NCBI GenBank assembly: GCA_027031185.1
Contig: JALVEF010000051.1
Location: forward strand, 1-16,739
DNA from: Saprospiraceae bacterium
GTDB taxonomy: Bacteria > Bacteroidota > Bacteroidia > Chitinophagales > Saprospiraceae
Reading direction: 5' to 3'
Length of the DNA stretch: 16,739 nucleotides
Shown here one piece after another: positions 1 through 6,281 of this stretch. Numbering within the stretch: the stretch's first letter is position 1; each line of letters starts with the position of its first letter. Under the pieces are notes generated by a model, which saw only the letters and a program-made list of their open reading frames with translations, did no database searches and was not told the DNA's origin. The position numbers and the translations under genes were made by a program.

Positions 1-1
1 G

Positions 2-169
2 CCTACCTATGAAAAATACATCCGACCCCACATTGACCGCGCCGACATCGTCATCAACAACAACGACCAAATGGAAAACGGCATCCGCATACTCAAAGCC
101 TTCATCCGGGAGGAGGCAGAAAAACGGCGTGCGGCCTCCTCGGCTACCCGTCCAAAGCCCGGCGAATAA
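2..169 (+). CDS. C-terminal fragment of a probable uridine-kinase-like P-loop kinase
   Basis: An open frame enters from the left edge and ends at TAA 167-169, giving about 55 residues. The fragment begins with Y-E-K-Y-I-R-P and continues with A-D-I-V-I-N-N-N-D, then a charged helix ending in a lysine- and arginine-rich tail. In the phosphoribulokinase/uridine kinase family the C-terminal part carries a 'Y..+I.P....AD.II' segment close to this one, so I infer a nucleoside kinase that phosphorylates uridine or cytidine in pyrimidine salvage. The P-loop and substrate residues lie outside the window, so the assignment rests on the tail alone. The last 26 bases overlap, tail to tail, the 3' end of the aminotransferase on the other strand, so the two genes share convergent ends with no room for separate terminators. 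Another P-loop kinase family remains possible. Confidence 0.5.
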   Translation, partial: PTYEKYIRPHIDRADIVINNNDQMENGIRILKAFIREEAEKRRAASSATRPKPGE

Positions 170-1325
170 TCCGGCTGGACCGGCGGATCTCCGCTTTGGT
201 GATGACCAGCGGCGGCGCCAGCCGAAAACTCTTGTCGTTGAACAAAAACCAATCTATGATCACGCCCTCATCCAGACAGCGGCTGACGACGTCCCGTACC
301 TTGGCCGCAGAAGCCAGCTCCACTGCCATCATCAGGCCCGCACTTCGGATTTCCACCACAGCCGGATGATCTTCCAATAGCTCCCGAAAAAGTGCTTCTT
401 TCTCCTTTACCCGATCCATCAGTTTACTACGTGTCAAGACGCGCAGCGCAGCCAGCCCCGCCGCCGCGCTGACCGGATGCCCCCCGAAAGTGGTGATGTG
501 ACCGAGTATGGGATTGGATGACAATACGCGCATAATGCGGCGCGGGGCAATGAAAGCGCCGAGCGGCATGCCGCCGCCCATGGCCTTGGCCGTCAGCAAG
601 ATATCCGGCGTGATACCCAATCCCTGAAAGGCAAATAAATGCCCGGTGCGACCGTAGCCGGTCTGTATCTCATCCAAAATCAGGAGTGCTCCCACCTGCC
701 GGCAACGCCGGCGCAAAGCCTTCCAATAGCGGCGGGAGGCGGTGCGCACACCTGCTTCACCCTGCACAGGCTCGATGATGACCGCCGCCGTCCGCTCGTC
801 TATCAGTGCCAGATCGGCTTCCGCACCAAAACGCATGTGTCGCACACCGGGCATTAGCGGATGGTAGCCGCGGTTGTAAGTGGCGGGACGCATCAGGGCG
901 GCGGCGCCGTGGGTACTGCCATGATAGGCATTGGTACAGGCGACCAACTCATACCGGCCGGTATATTTCTTGGCCAGTTTCATCGCGCCCTCGACGGCCT
1001 CGGCTCCGGAATTGACAAAATAGACGGCATCCAGTGTGCGGGGGAGCCGGTCCGTCAGCGCCTTGGCCAATTGTACCTGGGGCGACAGCACCAGTTCGCC
1101 GTACACCATGGCATGCATATAACGCGCCGCCTGTGTCTGTACGGCCCGTACCACCTGCGGATGGCTGTGTCCAAGGCTGCTTACGCCGATGCCCGATATC
1201 ATATCCATATAAGCCTTGCCCCGGCGCGAATACAGATATATGCCCTCGCCCCGAACGATATCCAGCCCCATGGGGAATGGCGATGTCTGGGCCACATGCT
1301 GCAGAAAAAGTTGTCGCAAGTTCAT
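144..1325 (-). CDS. Class III PLP-dependent aminotransferase (acetylornithine/ornithine aminotransferase-like)
   Basis: A cytosolic, 393-residue fold-type I aminotransferase, normal length for the class. Visible landmarks are the early G-I-G-V-S-S-L-G-H-S-H-P stretch (45-56), the phosphate-binding N-S-G-A-E-A (105-110), A-Y-H-G-S (133-137), the PLP-ring aspartate in L-D-E-I-Q-T-G-Y-G (D218) and the Schiff-base lysine in T-A-K-A-M-G-G-G-M-P-L-G (K247). The family moves an amino group from an omega-amino donor (ornithine, acetylornithine, 4-aminobutyrate or similar) to 2-oxoglutarate; the sequence does not say which. No arginine-biosynthesis genes are adjacent, so argD is not assigned. The start codon lies only 14 bases from the 176-bp palindromic element at 1340-1515, which therefore forms most of the 5' leader. 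The 3' end overlaps the convergent kinase gene. Confidence 0.9.
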   Translation of the reverse strand: MNLRQLFLQHVAQTSPFPMGLDIVRGEGIYLYSRRGKAYMDMISGIGVSSLGHSHPQVVRAVQTQAARYMHAMVYGELVLSPQVQLAKALTDRLPRTLDAVYFVNSGAEAVEGAMKLAKKYTGRYELVACTNAYHGSTHGAAALMRPATYNRGYHPLMPGVRHMRFGAEADLALIDERTAAVIIEPVQGEAGVRTASRRYWKALRRRCRQVGALLILDEIQTGYGRTGHLFAFQGLGITPDILLTAKAMGGGMPLGAFIAPRRIMRVLSSNPILGHITTFGGHPVSAAAGLAALRVLTRSKLMDRVKEKEALFRELLEDHPAVVEIRSAGLMMAVELASAAKVRDVVSRCLDEGVIIDWFLFNDKSFRLAPPLVITKAEIRRSSRIIRRALDG

Positions 1326-1339
1326 AGATGCCAGTGATT

Positions 1340-1515
1340 GTAACGTGACTGTTTAGGTGCTCCTGTTTTTAGGGATAAAATAGGCATTTTTGTGCCTACC
1401 GAAGCTAAAATTTTCGATGTGTAGCAGCGCTACATGAGAAAATTCTGGCAAAGGTAGGTGCAAAAAGGGCATTTTAGCGCAAAAACAGCGGGTACCTAAA
1501 CAGTTACATTGTAAC
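1340..1515. repeat. 176-bp imperfect palindromic element (MITE- or REP-like), full-length copy
   Basis: The stretch folds back on itself almost end to end around the centre GTAGC-AGC-GCTAC (1421-1433). The left arm begins with ACTGTTTAGG (1348-1357) and the right arm ends with CCTAAACAGT (1495-1504); outside these are GTAAC-like ends. Matching blocks recur in mirrored order: CTGTTTTT/AAAAACAG, TAAAAT/ATTTTA, CCTACC/GGTAGG and TTTTC/GAAAA. By eye the arms agree at roughly three positions in four. Coding capacity is nil. On the minus strand the right arm carries TACCTTTG (1456-1449), a match to the Bacteroidota -7 box, so the element may supply a promoter to the aminotransferase. A shortened relative lies at 9627-9682. 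Confidence 0.85.
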
Positions 1516-1539
1516 TTAAGCTATCCCGCCACCATTCAG

Positions 1540-2250
1540 CTACACTTCAAAAAACACCTTCTCAAGCGGCAGACGGAATCGCGGTCCGTAAATGCCGCCC
1601 GGCGCGCGCTTGCCGCAGGAGATGACCATATTGATCATCGCGCCGCGCGGCAGCCCGAGTATCCGGCGGATGCGCCTGGAATCAAAGCCTTCCATCGGGC
1701 AGGAGTCATATCCTTCGGCGGCCAGTGCGAGCATAAAGGTCTGTGCCGCCAGACCCACGCTCTTTTGCGTCATCGTCCGCACTTCGGACGCCGACACTTC
1801 ACGAAACATCGGTCGCCGCAGTCCCACCAGAAAGGCAAACAGCTTTTTCAACAAGCCTGCCACCCCGAAAAAGTCCCAGTACAGCGTCGGGATGGTCTTG
1901 GTGAAATAGCGGGCTGCCTTAATGGGCTTTTCATCCGGCTCGTCCTCAGGCAGGCTTTGTACGAATTCCAGGTTGGCGCGGCACCTTTCGCGCCACAGGT
2001 CATGGCGGGCCACAACCACAACGAGATTGGGCGCATACCGCGCAGCGGGCTGGGACATGCAAGCTTCGACAAGTGCCTGCTTCTTGGCGGCATCTTTGAC
2101 GTGGTAGAATTCCCACAGCTGCAAGTTGCTGCTGCTCGGCGCCAGGATCGCCGTTTCTATACAGCGTCGGACGACTGCATCCGGTACAGGATCGTCGTGG
2201 TATTTGCGCACGGCGCGGCGGTAGGCAACGATATCGTGAAAGTGCTTCAT
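1540..2250 (-). CDS. Nitroreductase family protein (FMN-dependent)
   Basis: A 236-residue protein with the hallmarks of the nitroreductase fold. Near the N-terminus is Y-R-R-A-V-R-K-Y (10-17), the R-x-S/A-x-R type FMN-phosphate site, followed by A-P-S-S-S-N-L-Q-L-W-E-F (about 37-48). The C-terminal half has the helix with A-A-Q-T-F-M-L-A-L-A-A-E-G-Y-D-S-C-P-M-E-G-F-D and the final strand I-N-M-V-I-S-C-G-K-R, both typical of the family. Members use NAD(P)H and FMN to reduce quinones, nitro groups, enones or flavins; the substrate cannot be read from sequence. A moderately hydrophobic insertion around 125-147 (W-D-F-F-G-V-A-G-L-L-K-K-L-F-A-F-L-V) is longer than in minimal members and may form the dimer cap. 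The gene precedes the aminotransferase on the same strand, but the palindromic element separates them. Confidence 0.88.
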   Translation of the reverse strand: MKHFHDIVAYRRAVRKYHDDPVPDAVVRRCIETAILAPSSSNLQLWEFYHVKDAAKKQALVEACMSQPAARYAPNLVVVVARHDLWRERCRANLEFVQSLPEDEPDEKPIKAARYFTKTIPTLYWDFFGVAGLLKKLFAFLVGLRRPMFREVSASEVRTMTQKSVGLAAQTFMLALAAEGYDSCPMEGFDSRRIRRILGLPRGAMINMVISCGKRAPGGIYGPRFRLPLEKVFFEV

Positions 2251-2280
2251 GGGCGACTATTGTTCAATTGCCAAAAACTC

Positions 2281-2328
2281 CGATTCCTCAGTTCTTCGAT
2301 TCATCGGTTCATCGGTTCCTCGACTCCT
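2281..2328. repeat. Degenerate 8-bp tandem repeat (CGRTTCNT), six units
   Basis: Six consecutive octamers read CGATTCCT, CAGTTCTT, CGATTCAT, CGGTTCAT, CGGTTCCT and CGACTCCT. The same octamer family appears as ten near-perfect units at 16399-16478 and, inverted, as four units at 4484-4515. This copy lies between the rlmB stop and the nitroreductase start and leaves little space for a nitroreductase promoter. Confidence 0.8.
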
Positions 2329-2390
2329 TGATTTACCAAAAAAATTCAGCCTGCCCTGCCGTCGTGTACTTGAGTGCAACTCAACCCCGG

Positions 2391-3125
2391 TTAGGCGCAA
2401 GTCCCCCGCACCGACTCATAAAAAATGATACCGGCAGCTACGGAGACATTGAGCGAGTCCATGGTACCGGCTTGGGGGATGGCACACAACAAGTCTGCTT
2501 CCTTTCGCACCGCTGCGCCGATCCCCTTGCCTTCGGCGCCCAAGACGACGGCCAAGGGGCGCTGCCAATCAATGGCACAAACCGGCGTTTCGGCACGGGC
2601 ATCCATGGCGATGACTTCCAGGCCATTTTCTTTAAGGGCACGGATGGCGGAAGCGGTGGTTTTTTCGCGACATACGGGGATTCGGAGCAAGGCGCCGGCC
2701 GATGCCTTTACGGCGATGGCATTTGCCGGTGCCCCCGTCATGGACTTAACAATGGCATGGAAGCCAAAAGTCTCTGCGGAGCGGGCGATGGCACCAAAAT
2801 TGCGCACATCCGTAATACCGTCCAACAATACGACTTTGGGCGTGACGCCTCGCTCGTACAGGGCGGGCAACAGCTCATCCACGGACTGATATCGCACAGC
2901 CGTTCCGATCGCAATGACCCCCTGATGATTACCGGCAAAGTACCTGGCCAGGCGCTGTTTGGGTACCACTTGGAGCGGGATGCGACGCCGGCGGCAGGCC
3001 GCGCGAAGTTCTTTTTCAAACGGGCCGCGCACACCTTGTTGGAGTAGAATTTTGTCCAACGGCACACCGGCCTGCAAGGCATCCAACACCGGATGGCGGC
3101 CCGCGATGACGGGGTCTTTATTCAT
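2391..3125 (-). CDS. rlmB: 23S rRNA (guanosine-2'-O-)-methyltransferase RlmB (SPOUT/TrmH family)
   Basis: A 244-residue SpoU/TrmH-type enzyme of standard RlmB length. The N-terminal domain starts I-A-G-R-H-P-V-L-D-A-L (7-17), the substrate-binding module of RlmB. The knotted methyltransferase domain shows motif 1, D-G-I-T-D-V-R-N-F-G-A-I-A-R-S-A (102-117, with N109 and R115), motif 2, V-L-G-A-E-G-K-G-I (194-202), and motif 3, D-S-L-N-V-S-V-A-A-G (223-232). RlmB methylates the ribose of a conserved guanosine in the peptidyl-transferase loop of 23S rRNA using S-adenosylmethionine. The start is only 5 bases after the stop of the upstream rRNA m5C methyltransferase gene on the same strand, so the two form a ribosome-modification operon. 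No terminator is evident after its stop; the octamer repeat lies there instead. RlmB itself or a close TrmH paralogue such as TsnR is the only real ambiguity. Confidence 0.9.
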   Translation of the reverse strand: MNKDPVIAGRHPVLDALQAGVPLDKILLQQGVRGPFEKELRAACRRRRIPLQVVPKQRLARYFAGNHQGVIAIGTAVRYQSVDELLPALYERGVTPKVVLLDGITDVRNFGAIARSAETFGFHAIVKSMTGAPANAIAVKASAGALLRIPVCREKTTASAIRALKENGLEVIAMDARAETPVCAIDWQRPLAVVLGAEGKGIGAAVRKEADLLCAIPQAGTMDSLNVSVAAGIIFYESVRGTCA

Positions 3126-3130
3126 AGTGG

Positions 3131-4321
3131 TTATTTCCGCCGCAATTTAGCCATAAAAAAGCCGTCGAAACCAAAGTCTTGGGGCAAAAGCGTCTTTTGG
3201 TCAATGAGTTCATAACCGGGCTGTCGCTCCAGGAAGGCGGCTATCTGCCGTTCGTTTTCGGACGGTAGCACCGAGCAGGTGACATAGATCAGGAGTCCGC
3301 CTTTTTTGGTAATCGGACTGTATTTATCCAGGATGTCGGCCTGAATGCCCAGAAGCTCATCCAGGCGCTTCGGCTGCAATTTCCACTTGGTATCGGGATT
3401 GCGACGCAGTACACCCGTGCCGCTGCACGGTGCATCTATCAATACGCGGTCGGCTGTGTCATAAAGACGCTTATAGACCTTGGCGCCGGTCAACGAACGA
3501 ACGACAATATTATGCACGCCGGCACGGCGTGCCCGTTTTCTCAATTCGTTGAGTTTGTAATCGTGAATGTCGGTAGCAATAATTTGGCCCTTATTCTTCA
3601 TCTTCGCGGCCAGGTGGAGCGACTTACCGCCGGCCCCCGCACAGGTATCCACGATGCGCATACCGGGGCGGGCATCCACAAATTCGGCTACTTCCTGCGA
3701 GGCCGCGTCCTGGACTTCAAACCAGCCTTGCCGGAAGACGTCCAATCCAAACACATTGGCGTACCGGTTGAGCACCAGGGCATCGCGGCCAAAGGGCTTG
3801 GTCTCAATGCCTTCGCGCGCCAGCCGCGCGCGAAGCGCTTTGCGTGTTGTTTTCAGGGTATTGGTGCGCAGGACGATAGGTGCCCGGCGATTCAATGCGC
3901 GGATAGTTTCTTCCCATTGATGCTCCATTTCCGTGCGCCCTAACCGGTCCAGCCATTCGGGTATAGACTCGGTGACAGCAAAGTCCTCGACGGCTTGGGC
4001 GCGGTTGGCTACCCTATCCGGAGAGACAGCGGCAAATTCATCCCAGGAAGGAAGGGGCTCTTGCCGCATCAAATGATGAATCGCCACTATCTCATACCAA
4101 TCGGCATCTGTTTGGGGTTCTGCGCCGCGCACATGCGCGTAAAGGCGATACCAGCGGACGATCTCGTAAATAGTTTCGGCGATATAGGCGCGATCGCGGG
4201 CGCCCCATTTGGGATTGGAGCGGAGCCGGTGATTAACGGCCTTATCCGCATAGCGTTGATTTTGGAAGATCTCGGTGAGTGTGGCCACCACGGCGCGGAC
4301 CAGATTGGGATGGAGCTTCAT
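3131..4321 (-). CDS. RsmB/NOP family RNA m5C methyltransferase (Fmu/Sun-like)
   Basis: An S-adenosylmethionine-dependent RNA cytosine-5 methyltransferase of 396 residues from the chosen start. It has the SAM loop D-T-C-A-G-A-G-G-K-S (225-234), motif IV D-A-P-C-S-G-T-G (296-303, C299) and motif VI T-C-S-V (348-351, C349). In this family the motif VI cysteine attacks the base and the motif IV cysteine helps product release. The N-terminal helical part (H-P-N-L-V-R-A-V-V to I-Y-E-I-V-R-W-Y) resembles the shortened NusB-like region of Fmu proteins. The frame also contains an ATG at 4357, but a Bacteroidota promoter (-33 at 4358-4355, -7 at 4333-4326) lies between the two ATGs, so the downstream ATG at 4321 is preferred. 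Transcription should begin at or within a few bases of that ATG. It heads an operon with rlmB. 16S rRNA is the likely target, but the exact cytosine is not predictable. Confidence 0.92.
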   Translation of the reverse strand: MKLHPNLVRAVVATLTEIFQNQRYADKAVNHRLRSNPKWGARDRAYIAETIYEIVRWYRLYAHVRGAEPQTDADWYEIVAIHHLMRQEPLPSWDEFAAVSPDRVANRAQAVEDFAVTESIPEWLDRLGRTEMEHQWEETIRALNRRAPIVLRTNTLKTTRKALRARLAREGIETKPFGRDALVLNRYANVFGLDVFRQGWFEVQDAASQEVAEFVDARPGMRIVDTCAGAGGKSLHLAAKMKNKGQIIATDIHDYKLNELRKRARRAGVHNIVVRSLTGAKVYKRLYDTADRVLIDAPCSGTGVLRRNPDTKWKLQPKRLDELLGIQADILDKYSPITKKGGLLIYVTCSVLPSENERQIAAFLERQPGYELIDQKTLLPQDFGFDGFFMAKLRRK

Positions 4322-4325
4322 ACCG

Positions 4326-4358
4326 CAAAGGTAAAGCAAAACCGTCGGGTTTGCCAAA
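4326..4358 (-). promoter_or_regulatory. Bacteroidota-type promoter of the RsmB/NOP-rlmB operon
   Basis: Read on the minus strand there is TTTG (4358-4355), a 21-base spacer, and TACCTTTG (4333-4326), fitting -33 TTTG and -7 TAnnTTTG. Only CGGT separates the -7 box from the ATG. The expected start point falls at about the start codon, implying a leaderless or nearly leaderless mRNA. The same eleven-base end, TTTG-CGGT-ATG, occurs in front of arsR. Confidence 0.7.
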
Positions 4359-4483
4359 CCACACCGGACAACGTCATGGTTACTTGCGCTTCATTGGTTT
4401 TTAACCAAACCACACACATAATAGATTGATTTTCAGATGTTTATATTAGGCAGCGACTTTGTTGCACAAAAAATTTGTCAGCG

Positions 4484-4515
4484 AAGAGATGAAGAATTGA
4501 AGAATTGAAGAAGCG
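4484..4515. repeat. 8-bp tandem repeat, four units (AAGAATTG type, inverted relative to the other two)
   Basis: Units AAGAGATG, AAGAATTG, AAGAATTG and AAGAAGCG. Their reverse complement, CAATTCTT, belongs to the CGRTTCTT octamer family seen at 2281-2328 and 16399-16478. It sits just beyond the susD terminator. The remainder of 4359-4532 is AT-rich and shows no gene. Confidence 0.65.
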
Positions 4516-4532
4516 ATAAACAGTTGCGTAAC

Positions 4533-4573
4533 AAAAAAACGCCAAAGCCGGATAAATCACCCGACTTTGGCGT
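4533..4573 (-). terminator. Intrinsic terminator of the susC-susD operon
   Basis: On the minus strand, 31 bases after the susD stop, a 13-bp stem ACGCCAAAGTCGG / CCGGCTTTGGCGT (one G-U pair, 9-base loop) is followed directly by seven T. This is a textbook rho-independent terminator. Confidence 0.92.
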
Positions 4574-4603
4574 CCCGCAAAACTATAGCCTTTCGGCCGG
4601 CTA

Positions 4604-6277
4604 TTACCAACCGGGATTTTGGGTTAAGTTCTTGTTAAGCGTAAGCTGGTCGGCAGGAATAGGCTCCAGATATTTGCGGTCGTCCCAAGGCGTTCTTCGA
4701 TCGCCCGGTTCTTGTGCATAAACATGACCATCGGGATCTTTCAGTACGGTGATGCTGGGATCAAAGGGAACCGTGGGGGCGACTTTAACCCCATAGAAGC
4801 TATTATCGGCATCATAATAAGGTCCTTTTGCCCAACGAATCAGATCCCATTTTCTGAAAGGTTCGAGCATTAATTCCACTCTCCGTTCTCTTCTGATCTC
4901 CCAGAGCAACGGGTCCACGCTGGGATCGCGGTCATCCGCATCAAAGCCGACATTTACGGTCAACGGGGCGACTCCGGCTCTGGCTCTCAAAAGATTGATG
5001 CTATTATCCAGGTCCGCTTGGGTGATACTTCCCAATTCTGCTTTGGCTTCTGCAAAATTCAGCAGGACCTCGCCCAGTCTAAAAATAGGCGCGTCCGAGG
5101 TGGCTTCGACGCCTTGTGGGGGAGCCGCTCCATAGGCGGTGTATTTGATGGGTGAAAACATCGGGATTCCCTTATTAAATGGCACCACCAGACGCGTTGT
5201 ATCAATAATCTGAGCCATTCTGCCGTCACGTCCATTGGCAATACCGACATTGACCGGAATAGAACTGAGCGCGGTGGTAATGGTATCTGTGGTGTCAAAG
5301 GTCCATTCCGTAAAATTGGGATGGGGGGCACCATCATAATGAATAGGCTTGCCGTCTGCCATCAAGAAAGAAGAAACTGCCGAGTTGGAGAAGCCGAAAA
5401 AGGGCTCGTGGAAAATGAAGCTCGGGATAGGATGCTTCATGTTTTCATTGTACTTCTTCATCAGGATGACTTCCGGGTTAGAGGACAAGTCTTCGCTGTT
5501 GAATAAGGCCGAATAGCTACTACCCAGGCTAAAATCGGCATCCATCAACTCCGATGATGCCGCCACACACTCGTTGAGCAGCTTATTGACATCGGCACCG
5601 GCGACGTTGTGGTACTTAAAAGTGGTGGCAGCGGCCAGGCACACTCTGGATTTAAGGGCCAAAGCCGTCCACTTAGTCACTTTGGTCTTGTCATAGCTGT
5701 CCGGCAAATGAGCGATCGCAAAATCAAGGTCGTCCACAATATGGTTGACCACTTCTACGCGGGAGGTGCGCGGTGCATACAAAGCAGCCTCGTCATCCGG
5801 ATCCAGGGGCTTGTCGTAGTAGGGCACATCACCAAATCTTCTCACCTTGTCCCAATAGAGGTAAGCGCGGAAGAAGCGACCGACGGCCACATATTTGTCC
5901 TTAACCGCATCGTCTAACGGGGCTTTTTGAGTTTCGGTGATGAGTACGTTGGCTTTACGGATATCCGCCCATTGCCAATTGGTGCCTGCGGTCGTAGCCG
6001 GTACCGTGGTAGGAAAATCCAGCTCCAAACGTTGGTCCAGGGCCATGACATCGTCATTATTCACGGAGAAGAAATGGTCACCACCAAAAAAGCCACCATT
6101 TCCATAGCCTTTGAAGTTTTCGTAAAGTCCGAAAGAAAAGGCCTCTATGTTGGATTCACTCGTCCAAAAATTGTCGTTAGTGAATTCTGTTTCGGGTTGA
6201 ACGTCCAGAAAATCCTTACAACCACTCGCGGCGATGAGGGCCAAAAGGATGGAGAACGAAAAAATGACTTTTTTCAT
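4604..6277 (-). CDS. RagB/SusD family outer-membrane nutrient-binding lipoprotein
   Basis: A 557-residue SusD homologue of typical size. The signal peptide ends in A-A-S-G-C, with the lipidated cysteine at position 20, followed by K-D-F-L-D-V-Q-P-E, the usual start of mature SusD proteins. The family's TPR-type helical core is suggested by repeated A-x-x-x-K/R-x-x-L helices (about 150-260). The C-terminal signature R-R-E-R-R-V-E-L-M-L-E-P-F-R-K-W-D-L-I-R-W and the ending L-N-K-N-L-T-Q-N-P-G-W are diagnostic. SusD caps its SusC partner on the cell surface and delivers glycan or peptide ligand into the barrel. It begins 4 bases after the susC stop, so translation is probably coupled. No glycoside hydrolase or protease is adjacent, so the substrate is open. 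A single copy of the operon terminator follows. Confidence 0.95.
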   Translation of the reverse strand: MKKVIFSFSILLALIAASGCKDFLDVQPETEFTNDNFWTSESNIEAFSFGLYENFKGYGNGGFFGGDHFFSVNNDDVMALDQRLELDFPTTVPATTAGTNWQWADIRKANVLITETQKAPLDDAVKDKYVAVGRFFRAYLYWDKVRRFGDVPYYDKPLDPDDEAALYAPRTSRVEVVNHIVDDLDFAIAHLPDSYDKTKVTKWTALALKSRVCLAAATTFKYHNVAGADVNKLLNECVAASSELMDADFSLGSSYSALFNSEDLSSNPEVILMKKYNENMKHPIPSFIFHEPFFGFSNSAVSSFLMADGKPIHYDGAPHPNFTEWTFDTTDTITTALSSIPVNVGIANGRDGRMAQIIDTTRLVVPFNKGIPMFSPIKYTAYGAAPPQGVEATSDAPIFRLGEVLLNFAEAKAELGSITQADLDNSINLLRARAGVAPLTVNVGFDADDRDPSVDPLLWEIRRERRVELMLEPFRKWDLIRWAKGPYYDADNSFYGVKVAPTVPFDPSITVLKDPDGHVYAQEPGDRRTPWDDRKYLEPIPADQLTLNKNLTQNPGW

Positions 6278-6281
6278 GATC

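Noticed and set aside
861..1337. A 158-codon plus-strand ORF opposite the aminotransferase
   Set aside because: It is antisense to a well-supported gene and has no recognisable protein features.
4322..4357. Upstream ATG adding 12 residues to the RsmB/NOP protein
   Set aside because: The promoter boxes lie between this ATG and the downstream one, and the extra residues do not look like the family N-terminus.
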